Shown here one piece after another: positions 16,798-25,959 of a DNA stretch of 45,358 nt. The first letter of the stretch is position 1. Each line of letters opens with the position of its first letter. The position numbers and the translations under genes were made by a program. The notes under the pieces are model-generated. The model was given only the letters and a program-made list of their open reading frames with translations. It had not been told where the DNA came from and did no database searches. Source of the DNA: Desulfobulbaceae bacterium (GTDB taxonomy: Bacteria > Desulfobacterota > Desulfobulbia > Desulfobulbales > Desulfocapsaceae); the NCBI GenBank assembly GCA_024227155.1, contig JAAELB010000472.1, positions 1 through 45,358 of the forward strand. Reading direction: 5' to 3'.

Positions 16798-19700
16798 TTA
16801 TACTTCTGCCAACGCCCCTTCGATTTGCGCATATATTTGCCGATTTTCAAATCCTTTAAGAACAGGAGCCTCGGACGGACATGCAGCAGCACAGGCTCCG
16901 CACCCCTTACACAATGCCTCATTAACCTGAGCCACACGTTTTTCCTGGTTGAAAGTAATGGCCCCATAGGAACAGACATTGATACACCCCATACAGCCAC
17001 AGCAAAGTTGTTCGTCAATCCTGGGAACCATGCCCCCCACCTGAATAGTATCCCGGGCGAGGACATTCAGTGCCCTGGAAGCAGCGGCCTTTGCCTGGGC
17101 AATGCTCTCATCAATTGGTTTTGGGTAGTGAGCCATGCCACAGAGAAAGACACCCTCGGTTGCAAAATCCACAGGTCGAAGTTTTTGGTGAGCCTCAAGC
17201 AGCCAGCCATCTTCATCCCTTGGAACTTTAAAAAAGCCGGATAGCGATGTATCTTCCCTTGGAATGATGGCAGTAGCAAGACAGAGAATATCCACATCTA
17301 CAGCGCAGCGGCAACCGATAATCGGGTCATCAAACTCAACATTGAGCATATCCTCTTCCGCACTTACTACCGGCTTATTCTCAGGAGTATACCTACAAAA
17401 CATCACACCTTTCTCCCGGGCTTCACGATAGAGTAGCTCACGTTCGCCATAGGTGCGAATATCCCGGTAAAGTACCACAACCGTAATATCTGGTTTTCTC
17501 TTTTTAAGCTCCAGGGCACTGATCACTGTATGTGTACAACACACCTTTGAACAGTAAGGATGACTCTTGTCTCTAGATCCTACACACTGAATAAAGGCAA
17601 CAGCCTCGGCTGAAGCCAGTTTTGCAGCGTTGGTTCTAAGTAAATCATCCATTTCTAAATGGGTTACCACAGCCGGGTGAGTGCCATAAAGATATTCGCT
17701 TGGTCTATATTCCTCAGCGCCGGTGGCGATAATTGCAATCCCATGCTGTACTGTGCTGGTGGATGACCCATCTCCAATTTCTGTTTCAAAATTACCAACA
17801 AAACCTTTGACTTTCTTTATAGCAGAACCGGTACAAACGGTTATTTTGTTATTTGTGGTGACCTCATTGGTTAGCTTACGGAGATATGGCTCAACCTCTT
17901 CGCCTCCCACTGCCTTATGGATACTTCTGGCATGTCCACCCATCACCTCCGCCTTTTCTACAAGCGTAACCGGGTAACCCTGATATGAAAGAGAAAGGGC
18001 AGCCGTCATACCGGCGATACCTCCACCAACCACCAGTGCGGACCTGGTAATCGGTAAATCATGTTGATGCAGAGGATCCAAGAGGTAAGCCTTGGCAACA
18101 GCCATTCTCACAAGGTCAATGGCTTTTTCGGTGGCTGCATCGTGATCGTCCGAATGCACCCAGGAATCATGGTTTCTGATATTTGCCATTTCCACCAGAT
18201 ACTTGTTCAACCCTGCGTTTACCAGTGTCTCCTGAAAAAGAGGTTCATGGGTGATGGGGGTACATGCGGCAATAACGACTCGGTTTAAGCCTTTTTCCTT
18301 TATAACTTCCGCAAGTTTATCCTGGGTATCCTGGGAACAGGTAAACAGATTCTCCTCAACATATACCACCCCGGGAAGCCCTTTGGCATAGTCGGCCACC
18401 TCGGGAACCCGAACAACAGCTCCAATATTAGAGCCGCAGTTACAAACGAACACACCAATCCGCGGTTCCTGTCGACTTATATCGATTTCAGCAATGTTTT
18501 CCGCTTTTGTGATCAGGCTGTTTCGTGCAAGGGCCAGCTTTTCGGTGGCTGCACAGGCCGCAGCACTGGCTTCCATGACCGACTGGGGAATATCTTTAGG
18601 GCCCGTTATTACTCCACAGGCATAGATACCGGGAACAGAAGTTGAGACAGGATGGAACGAGTCTGATTTAACAAATGAATAAGGACTGGTTTTAACCCCG
18701 AGCCGCGCTGTCAGCTCCTTGATATCTGGAGGTATTTCAAGGCCCGTTGAGAGGACCACCAGATCATATGTTTCATCCATTATTTCACTGTTGTCAGTTA
18801 TATAACGGAGCCGCATTTTGCCATTACCAACAGCTTGCTCAACTGTGTGGATTTTTGTAGGGATAAATTTAACCCCCTTACCTTTCGCACTTTCAAGATA
18901 ATGATCGAAGTTTTTACCCTGGGTGCGCATATCCATATAAAAAATGCTACACTCCAGAGATTTGTCGTGATCCTTAGCGATAATCGCCTGTTTGACAGCA
19001 TACATACAACAGACGGAGGAACAGTATTCATTGGAACATTTATTCTGGTCCCGGGATCCGACACACTGCAGCCAGGCAATTTTTTTTACGGGCAGATCTA
19101 CGCCATTTTTCGCTAGTCTTCCTGATGGACGGCCTGATGGACGTGCCAGGTGACCACCGTATGGACCGGTGGCTGACAACATACGCTCAAATTCAAGAGA
19201 GGTAACAACATCAGAATATTGCTTGTAGTTGTAGTTGTCCAAACCTGAAGGGTCGAATGATTTGAAGCCGGTTGCCAAAATCAGTGAACCAACGCGAATT
19301 TCCCGAACCTTCCCTTCATCCTTGAAATTAATAGCTCCAGATGGGCAGAATTTTTCACATGCTCCACATTTGCCCTTCTGTAAAAAAATGCAATTTTCCG
19401 GGTCAATTGTGTACTTGAGCGGAACCGCCTGGGCATAAGGTACATAGATGGCTTTCCGTTTTGCCAGTCCATCGTTGTACTCATCATCTACCTTTTTCGG
19501 GCATTTTTCTGCACAAATTCCACAGGCGATGCATTTGTCCATGTCCACATACCTGGGACGTTGTTTGAGGGTTACGGTAAAATCACCTTCCGTCCCTGAA
19601 ACCTCACTCACTTCTGACAAGGTGAGTAATTCAATATTGTTGTGCCGGCCGACCTCGACCAGTTTCGGTGAAATAATTCACATCGCACAGTCGTTGGTAG

Positions 19701-19869
19701 GAAAAGTTTTGTCCAACTGGGACATCACTCCACCAATCGCTGGTGATTTCTCTATGATATAGACATAAAAACCAGAATCAGCCATATCCAACGCAGCCTG
19801 CATTCCGGTAATACCACCTCCAACCACTGCCACGGCACCGCTAACTTTCTCGATGTTTTTCATTACCAC
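16798..19869 (-). CDS. hdrA: HdrA-type flavin/iron-sulfur protein, two-lobed, selenoprotein (Sec64)
   Basis: Read through the UGA at 19680-19678, this is a 1023-residue heterodisulfide-reductase A homologue (GTG 19869 or ATG 19863). HdrA proteins hold FAD and several [4Fe-4S] clusters and can bifurcate electrons. Lobe one has an FAD motif ([18 protein letters not shown], 17-34), then [17 protein letters not shown], where homologues have Cys. Two ferredoxin motifs follow (Cys113-123; about 160-175), then [10 protein letters not shown]…CC (269-288). Lobe two starts at CNCGSNIG (476) and repeats the pattern: [11 protein letters not shown] (615), [12 protein letters not shown] (762) and ferredoxin motifs at 956-966 and 987-998. 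Length and layout suggest a tandem duplicate or fusion. The frame and homology continue past the UGA. It is preceded by a receiver gene and followed by mvhD. Confidence 0.92.
19645..19680 (-). promoter_or_regulatory. Sec codon and candidate SECIS hairpin of hdrA
   Basis: The UGA is followed by 15 nt and then CUGGUC pairing with GGCCGG (two G-U pairs) around the loop GAGGUC, which contains the GGUC core of bacterial SECIS loops. Spacing is similar to the other two. Confidence 0.65.
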
Positions 19870-19941
19870 CCAGCTCCACTCTTTCCAGAAACCGATTCCA
19901 GTATGTTACCTGGAACCGGCTGAAATTTAATATGAACCTCT

Positions 19942-20631
19942 TTACCAGATTTCACATCCACACTTTATGGTAATAAACATCAGTTGTTTCTGGGTCAGTT
20001 CGCCAATATTGCGATTAATCCAACCAAGATCACCTGACATTATTGCCGCTTGCGCCTCATAAGAGAGATTGTAACCTGCCAAAACTTCGGAATCATTTTC
20101 CATGAGATCCGTCCAGAATCTCTGATCTTCAGCTGTTCGATCCAAAATCCTAATAACCTCTCGTTTTTCGATAAGTTTGCTCTCTTCTTGAGCTACTTTG
20201 TTCTTAATACGAGCTTCTTCTTCATGTATTTTCTGTAAAGCACCGTGAACAGCTTCTTTAATCTCTGTTTCTACGAAGGGCTTAGTCAGATAATCGAATA
20301 CTCCGATTTTCATAGCATCGACTGCTGATGTAACAGACGAATATCCTGTAATGACAACAACTTCAGTCTCAGGTTGTGTCTCCTTAACCTTCTTGATTAC
20401 TTCCATGCCATCGACATCCGGCAACCGCAAATCAGCAACCAAAAGATCATATTTATCTGATGAGAATGTTTCTAGAGCCTGTTCTCCGGTAAATGCGAGA
20501 TCCACGTTGTAACCCTCTTCAGAAAGAACCATTTCCAACCCTTTAGCGACAACTTCCTCATCCTCCATTATCAAAATATGAGGTGGAGCACCGTTATAGT
20601 CTGGGGAGTATGTATTTAATGTAGCAGTCAT
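19942..20631 (-). CDS. response-regulator receiver with an unusual C-terminal domain
   Basis: This is a 229-residue protein. The receiver domain covers about 17-140, with the acidic pocket MEDEE and phospho-acceptor Asp67 (LVADLRLPD), and Lys near 117 (LTKPF). After a coiled linker (about 140-175) comes a conserved tail, FWTDLMENDSEVLAGYNLSYE and AAIMSGDLGWINRN, which resembles LigA-like small dioxygenase-subunit folds only loosely. There is no DNA-binding HTH that I can see, so it probably acts by protein contact. It is the first gene of the row that continues with hdrA (72 bp gap), suggesting that it senses or regulates the HdrA-Fdh complex. A 9-bp inverted repeat lies upstream. Function is inferred from position. 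Confidence 0.8.
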   Translation of the reverse strand: MTATLNTYSPDYNGAPPHILIMEDEEVVAKGLEMVLSEEGYNVDLAFTGEQALETFSSDKYDLLVADLRLPDVDGMEVIKKVKETQPETEVVVITGYSSVTSAVDAMKIGVFDYLTKPFVETEIKEAVHGALQKIHEEEARIKNKVAQEESKLIEKREVIRILDRTAEDQRFWTDLMENDSEVLAGYNLSYEAQAAIMSGDLGWINRNIGELTQKQLMFITIKCGCEIW

Positions 20632-20671
20632 CTTACCACCTCCGTTTCACTTGCCTTTATTGGCCTATACT

Positions 20672-20699
20672 CAACATGTCTTTTATTTCAGACATGTTG
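20672..20699. promoter_or_regulatory. 9-bp inverted repeat upstream of the receiver-hdrA operon
   Basis: CAACATGTC (20672-20680) and GACATGTTG (20691-20699) are exact inverses with a 10-bp spacer, about 40-70 bp before the receiver gene start. It could be an operator or a leader hairpin. The 366-bp intergenic stretch 20632-20997 also has CCGTA/TACGG inverted arms at 20851-20870 and the palindrome TACGGCCGTA at 20914-20923. I see no gene and no convincing sigma-54 promoter there. Confidence 0.5.
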
Positions 20700-20997
20700 T
20701 AATTTTCAGTCCTGCTCGATTGCCTCTATGCTACCTATATTTCAAGTTCTATGCCTAGTTGCAAAAAAGAGAAAAAATATCTAATTATCCCTCTGTTTTC
20801 AGCTACATAAGGCCAAGTGTAATTGTGGGTAGAAATATGGTAGGCATTAACCGTATATTGAAATGTACGGCAAATATTATGGTGGGGGATATTTAATTAT
20901 GATTACTGCATGTTACGGCCGTATATTATATTATACGTCATTGTATGGGAATGTATTGCACTGGAAAGATATAGAAATAACGGATACTTATGGAGAT

Positions 20998-22410
20998 TCA
21001 CTTCGAAGGGGGTATACTTTTTACAGACATATTGTGCTTTTTCATGAGTAAAGAGAAATTAGAGCGCTGCATACCAACCTGCTGTGCGGCTTTAGTAATA
21101 TTGCCATTACAATCAGTCAGAGCCTTTTTTAAAAATGTTTTTTCGATATTGCCGAAATAACTATCCAGAAGTTCTTTTTTCACCGCTTTTAACTCAGCTA
21201 CGGTTTCTGGAGCTTTATTTACCTTTGACCTCGCATCGCTCTCAAGTCCCTGCAGGCTGTTGCTATCAAGATAACCTTTGTCAGCAAGAATAACCAACCG
21301 TTCTATGGTGTTTTTTAGCTGTCTAATGTTCCCCGGCCAAGGGTGATTCATCAGTGTTGCAAGGGCGTCATCTGAGAAACCCTCGAGATGTTTTCCTATC
21401 TTTCGACAAAAGAATCGTAAGAAATGATAGGCAAGTTTTGGAATATCATCCTTTCTTTCACTTAATGAAGGCAAGCGTATTGGAAATACATTCAACCTGT
21501 AGAAAAGATCTTCCCGAAAAGTTCCTTCAGTCACCATACTCGACAGATCTTTATTGGTGGCAGCAATAACACGAACATCACATTTTTTCGCCTTGCTCGC
21601 TCCTACAGGTTTATATTCACCATACTCCATTACCCGCAATAATTTTCCCTGGATTTCCATGTCTAGGTTCGAGACTTCATCAAGAAAAAGAGTACCCCGA
21701 TTGGCGGTACCGAATATTCCCTGTTTGTTCTGCGTTGCTCCGGTAAATGCACCTTTTACATGCCCAAACAACTCACTTTCTAAAAGACTCGGTGACAAGG
21801 TGCTGCAGTCCAGAGTAACCATTTGCCTCGCCGATCGCAGGCTGTGGGCGTGAATTGCCCCGGCAAATAGTTCTTTGCCGGTGCCACTATTTCCGGTAAG
21901 CAAGACCGTACTAGTGATGGGAGCAACCTTTTTAATTGTATCAAAGATCTCCAGGATTTTGTTATTTTCACCAACAATATTGCTAAAATCGAAACGCTCA
22001 AAAAGCTGCTTCCTGAGGCACTGGTTCTCTTCTTTTAATTCTTTGTTTTCAAGTGCTTTATCAATTGCAAACAGAAGCTCGTCATCTGAAAATGGCTTGG
22101 CAAGATAATCAAAGGCCCCAGATTTCATCGCTTTCACGGCATTTTGTACCGTAGAGTATCCTGTCATAAAAACAATTGGTACACCAGGGGTGTGGGTGTG
22201 GAGTTCTGCTAATATGTCCATGCCGTTTAAATCAGGAAGTTTCATGTCAAGAAGTACAACGTCAAACTTCCCATTCAGTGCTTCTTCAAGCCCGGCTTGG
22301 CCGGATGGTTGACAAGTTACCTCGTAACCGTTTTCCGACAGAGACATTCTACATCCATTGAGTATGGACGGTTCATCATCAATAACAAGTACATTTGCAT
22401 TTTTGCTCAT
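20998..22410 (-). CDS. NtrC-family sigma-54-dependent response regulator
   Basis: This is a 470-residue transcription activator. The receiver domain (about 5-120) has phospho-acceptor Asp55 (VVLLDMKLPD). The AAA+ domain (about 143-375) has Walker A GNSGTGKE, the sigma-54-contacting GAFTGA loop (GHVKGAFTGATQ) and the arginine-finger region FREDLFYRLNVFPIRLPSL. A Fis-type helix-turn-helix closes the protein (about 425-465: NITKAAQQVGMQRSNFSLLMKKH). It is 2 bp from the preceding single-domain receiver and 21 bp beyond that from the histidine kinase, so one operon encodes kinase, receiver and activator. Its targets may include the adjacent hdrA-fdhA genes or the sigma-54 promoter at 11952; this is not shown by the sequence. 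Confidence 0.93.
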   Translation of the reverse strand: MSKNANVLVIDDEPSILNGCRMSLSENGYEVTCQPSGQAGLEEALNGKFDVVLLDMKLPDLNGMDILAELHTHTPGVPIVFMTGYSTVQNAVKAMKSGAFDYLAKPFSDDELLFAIDKALENKELKEENQCLRKQLFERFDFSNIVGENNKILEIFDTIKKVAPITSTVLLTGNSGTGKELFAGAIHAHSLRSARQMVTLDCSTLSPSLLESELFGHVKGAFTGATQNKQGIFGTANRGTLFLDEVSNLDMEIQGKLLRVMEYGEYKPVGASKAKKCDVRVIAATNKDLSSMVTEGTFREDLFYRLNVFPIRLPSLSERKDDIPKLAYHFLRFFCRKIGKHLEGFSDDALATLMNHPWPGNIRQLKNTIERLVILADKGYLDSNSLQGLESDARSKVNKAPETVAELKAVKKELLDSYFGNIEKTFLKKALTDCNGNITKAAQQVGMQRSNFSLLMKKHNMSVKSIPPSK

Positions 22411-22412
22411 CT

Positions 22413-22781
22413 TCAGGAACCCAGTTCTACTACCTTATTCACTGTTTCCAGCAATTCCTCTTCAGTAAATGGCTTCTGAAGAAAATCAACCGCTCCAAGT
22501 TTCATAGAATTTATGGCACTCTGTATGGTTGCATAACCCGTCATCACAATAATTTTACCAAAGTTATCATTGTCCACAGTTTTTAAAAGCTCTAGACCAT
22601 CTTTGTCGGGAAGCTTGAGATCTAGCAGAATAAGATCATAATTAGTTTTCTTTATATTTTCAATTCCTTCGCCACAGGTCATACATGTTTGAACTTTATG
22701 GCCAAGATCAGAAAGAATAAGTGAACAACCACTACAAATTATGGGTTCATCATCTATTACCAAAATGTTCATGCTTTCCAT
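22413..22781 (-). CDS. single-domain response regulator (receiver only)
   Basis: The 122-residue product is a bare receiver domain. The acidic pocket (VIDDEP), phospho-acceptor Asp54 (LILLDLKLPD), the Thr of MTGYAT and the Lys of LQKPF are all present. With no output domain it can act only as a phosphate relay or by protein contact, as CheY does. It sits between the histidine kinase (gap 21 bp) and the NtrC-type activator (gap 2 bp). It closely resembles the activator's own receiver, which suggests a duplication. It may compete for phosphate or tune the kinase. Confidence 0.88.
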   Translation of the reverse strand: MESMNILVIDDEPIICSGCSLILSDLGHKVQTCMTCGEGIENIKKTNYDLILLDLKLPDKDGLELLKTVDNDNFGKIIVMTGYATIQSAINSMKLGAVDFLQKPFTEEELLETVNKVVELGS

Positions 22782-22802
22782 AGAACCAATTCTCCCTGTT
22801 AA

Positions 22803-24020
22803 TTAATTATCTTGATGCAGAATAGGCAACTCAACTAAAAAACTGGTACCATTTACCCCGTCACTTTCAACTCTTAACCTTCCGAGATGATTGTGAATAA
22901 TACCATAACTTACAGATAAGCCAAGTCCAGATCCTTTAGGTTTTGAAGAGAAGAATGGTTCAAATATTTTATCGAGTTCTGAAACAATTATTCCCGGGCC
23001 ATTATCCTTTATTTCAACAACAATCAAATCTTCCTGGTAGCTTATGGAACTGTTTATCCAGATAATCCCCCCCCCAGGCATTGCTTGCACAGCATTTATG
23101 AGCAGATTGACAAAAACCTGTTCAATCTGACTACTGTCAACCATGATATTTTCTATATTATCTGCCAGATTTTTCTTGATCTCTATCCTGCTCAGGCGAA
23201 ATTCGTTTTCAAGGATTGCCAGAGCTTTATCAATTATTTCATTGATATTAAAAGGTTGCTTCTTGGGCTCTTTTTCTCTTGAGAAATCAAGAAGTTCTTG
23301 GATAATTTTCCTGCAGCGGACCGTCTCATGGGTGATAATGTCGAGACCTTCCTTAAGCCGACTGTCGGGGGCAACTTTTTTGGCCATATTAGAACTATAC
23401 AGGAGGATTCCAGCTAGAGGATTATTGATTTCATGGGCAATACCTGCTGCCATTCTACCCAGTGATGACAGTTTCTCTGTCTGTAGTACGAGCTGATGGT
23501 ATTTGAGCTCATGTGATTCAATAAGTCTTGCTTTGCTCAGGGCACAGGAGCACTGTTCGGCAATTGCTATAATAAAGCTTTGTTCGTCTTCGTTAAATTC
23601 TCTTACTTTAGAAAAGTAAATCCTCATAATGCCAACGGCATCATTTCCAATGGTGAGAGGAACATCAATGATGAATTTAATGCCTTCTGCTTCGGCCTCT
23701 TTCGGGTATTGAATCCGAGGATCATTATGTATATCATCTATTAGAATTACGCGGTCCTGTAGGCAAAGATCTGTAATGATTTTATGACTGAGCCTTGGAC
23801 CTTTTTCCAGGTAACTCTTTCCAATACCGTAAGCCGCACTCAACTCAAGCTCATCTGAGTCCAGATTAAGAAGTCTAAATATGGCACCTTTGGCGCTCAA
23901 TATTTCTACAATCTTCCAAACAACAAGCTCCATCAGCTCTTCAATATCCGGGGTAGAGTGGACGATGGTTATAATTTCACGAAACGCATTATAAAATCGC
24001 CGAAAATTTGGTGACGTCAT
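22803..24020 (-). CDS. GAF-domain sensor histidine kinase
   Basis: I choose the ATG at 24020 because AGGAGG lies 5 nt upstream; a longer frame to 24086 has no such site. The 405-residue product is cytoplasmic. A GAF domain (about 25-170: FRLLNLDSDELELSAAYGIG; VPLTIGNDAVGIM) senses a small ligand or redox state. A HisKA helix follows with phospho-acceptor His196 (GIAHEINNPLAG). The HATPase domain (about 295-400) has N box NLLINAVQAM, G1 DNGPG and G2 GSGLGLSVSYG. It heads an operon with the single receiver and the NtrC-type activator, so those are the likely partners. Absence of membrane segments implies an internal signal, plausibly redox or formate metabolism, but this is inference. Confidence 0.92.
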   Translation of the reverse strand: MTSPNFRRFYNAFREIITIVHSTPDIEELMELVVWKIVEILSAKGAIFRLLNLDSDELELSAAYGIGKSYLEKGPRLSHKIITDLCLQDRVILIDDIHNDPRIQYPKEAEAEGIKFIIDVPLTIGNDAVGIMRIYFSKVREFNEDEQSFIIAIAEQCSCALSKARLIESHELKYHQLVLQTEKLSSLGRMAAGIAHEINNPLAGILLYSSNMAKKVAPDSRLKEGLDIITHETVRCRKIIQELLDFSREKEPKKQPFNINEIIDKALAILENEFRLSRIEIKKNLADNIENIMVDSSQIEQVFVNLLINAVQAMPGGGIIWINSSISYQEDLIVVEIKDNGPGIIVSELDKIFEPFFSSKPKGSGLGLSVSYGIIHNHLGRLRVESDGVNGTSFLVELPILHQDN

Positions 24021-24080
24021 TTGATCCTCCTGAGTGTGTATAATAACGAACAGCCTCCTGGCTATAAACACTTTGTTCTG

Positions 24081-24098
24081 TTGCAAAATTCAATCCAA
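24081..24098 (-). promoter_or_regulatory. possible sigma-54 promoter of the kinase operon
   Basis: On the minus strand TTGGATTGAATTTTGCAA has GG and GC 10 bp apart and a perfect TTGCA -12 element, but a poor -24 box. Transcription would start about 50 nt before the ATG at 24020. If real, the NtrC-type activator could control its own operon. Confidence 0.3.
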
Positions 24099-24256
24099 AA
24101 AAACACCTTGTAAATTATCATGTATAATCGGGTGTATACGTGGTCGTAGCAGAAGAGATTTTTACTTGGGTGGCTGGAACTAAAGAAAAAATGAAATGTT
24201 TGGTTGTGATATCTTTTTGAAAATGCTGAGTGGAAAAAGATGTTTTGGAAATTGAA

Positions 24257-25903
24257 TCATTGTTGTAATTTTCTAATCCCTATCCTGCATATAAAAAGAG
24301 AAACGAGCAGGGACACGAGAGCGGTGCCCCCTAACCATATCAAAACGTTAGCGAGTTCCATATAACCAAAGTTACCACTTTTTAGCCCTCTTCGAAGAAG
24401 TCTATAGGTGGGGAACAATCCCAGACCAATCACCAGTAGTTCATAAAAAACGGCGGAAAAAAGAAACAGGATGGCACCGGGGCCCATGGCCGCACTCTTA
24501 TTTTCTGATTTAAAATCCGCAAATATTGTGCCAAATCCAAGTCCCATACCGAGGACGGTCCAGGTTATGATCACGGAAGTGCAGAGAGATATCCACCACA
24601 TTGGGCCAGATATCTGCAGGAGATGGTTGGATGCAGCCACTAGAAGGACTGCAAGAAGTGTGAAGGGGCCAAGGTAAAAGAGGTATTTGTACCAGAGAAA
24701 TTTTTCAAGCGAGAGTGGTGAAGAACCTATGAGATAGAAGGCACCTTTTTCAGCTCCGACAGATGGATAGACAAATCTTGTTGCCAGGGAAGCAGCCAGG
24801 AAACCTGCGAGACCTATGTTGGCAAAGGCTATAAGGTTACTGATATATACTGTAGGCAGAGGAGAGCGATCAAGGGGCAGTGCTTTAAAGTTGTAGAGAT
24901 AGACTATTATCAGTGCCGCGATCATAAATAATTGAGACCATTCTCCGGAATCCCTGGTGAATTGTCGAAGTTCTTTGCGGATAAACCAGGCAAGGCGGCC
25001 CCGGAACTGTTGTATTGGACGAAAAGAACGGTATCCTCCGAAAGATTCCTGGGATTTGGAGAAACCGGTGATGAACAGTTTTTCCATCGCAAACTCCCCT
25101 AAAAAGAAGAGGACCAGAGGCGTGGTCAGCAGGAGGCCTGCCAGCAGCCAGTCAACGTTTCTCTCAAGAAGATAGCCGGAAATAAGGTTTGCAGCCCATC
25201 CGGCGGGAACCCATGGACCACTTGGCGCGGAGATGGCACTGAAGTATTCAATAAATTGGCCGTATTGGTCCGGATTGACGAGGTCCTCGGGTCGCATTAA
25301 CCTGAAAACCAGATAGAGAAAGAGTCCAAAGCAGAGGGATAGGTAGAGGACTATATCCTTGGTTCGTTTTGCAGGAAACAGATAAACGATACAGATCGTA
25401 AGGAGAATTGCAAAGGCACTTCCGGTGAGTGCCACCATGGGAACAGAAAAAAATACCAGGGGCCAGAACAGGAACCCACCATTAAAAACAGTACCATAGG
25501 CTGCGAACACTGGCAGGGAAAAAATCACCACCATCCAGGAAGTGGTGATGGTGGTGGTAAAAAAACGCATTTGAAAGATTTCATTTGGGGGAAGGGGCGC
25601 CGCCAGGAGGATTTCGTTGTCTTCAGAAAGATAGAGAGTCGAGACGGCGGTGACCATGGAGGAGAAAATCAGCATGGCAAAGAGCATTATCCATATCATC
25701 TGAAAGATTTTCAGGCTCAGTATAATACCAAGTTCATCCTGGGCATGGAAATAGCTGAGGACCTTAAAGGTCCCAAGATAAATAACACCACACACTGCAC
25801 CCCCAAGCAAGAGGATAATACAGGTCCTGATAATATCTGTTCTACTGGCAAAGAAACGATTCGTGGTGCTGCGTTGCCATGTCTTGAGGAGTCTGGGTAC
25901 CAT
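24257..25903 (-). CDS. ABC-type export permease (ABC-2-like), membrane subunit
   Basis: This 548-residue, strongly hydrophobic protein has about 12 predicted membrane segments (for example ILLLGGAVCGVIYLG, IWIMLFAMLIFSSMVTAVSTLYL and AALIIVYLYNFKALPL). It is the presumed membrane partner of the ATPase encoded 56 bp upstream in the same operon. Segment 65-110 (SEDNEILLAAPLPPNEIF) matches the pattern of putative ABC exporter subunits with no assigned substrate. The transglutaminase-like protein is at the head of the operon. Together they might export or handle a peptide or cell-envelope component, which is a guess. Confidence 0.8.
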   Translation of the reverse strand: MVPRLLKTWQRSTTNRFFASRTDIIRTCIILLLGGAVCGVIYLGTFKVLSYFHAQDELGIILSLKIFQMIWIMLFAMLIFSSMVTAVSTLYLSEDNEILLAAPLPPNEIFQMRFFTTTITTSWMVVIFSLPVFAAYGTVFNGGFLFWPLVFFSVPMVALTGSAFAILLTICIVYLFPAKRTKDIVLYLSLCFGLFLYLVFRLMRPEDLVNPDQYGQFIEYFSAISAPSGPWVPAGWAANLISGYLLERNVDWLLAGLLLTTPLVLFFLGEFAMEKLFITGFSKSQESFGGYRSFRPIQQFRGRLAWFIRKELRQFTRDSGEWSQLFMIAALIIVYLYNFKALPLDRSPLPTVYISNLIAFANIGLAGFLAASLATRFVYPSVGAEKGAFYLIGSSPLSLEKFLWYKYLFYLGPFTLLAVLLVAASNHLLQISGPMWWISLCTSVIITWTVLGMGLGFGTIFADFKSENKSAAMGPGAILFLFSAVFYELLVIGLGLFPTYRLLRRGLKSGNFGYMELANVLIWLGGTALVSLLVSLFICRIGIRKLQQ

Positions 25904-25959
25904 AGGATCTATAAACAGTTAGAGAGTATATTTAACGTAGCCATAAATGTATTGGTGAC

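Noticed and set aside
13163-19869. Interpretation of hdrA, mvhD and fdhA as frameshifted or stop-interrupted pseudogenes
   Set aside because: The frames resume unchanged after the UGA, the codon sits at known Cys/Sec positions in all three families, and SECIS-like hairpins follow each.
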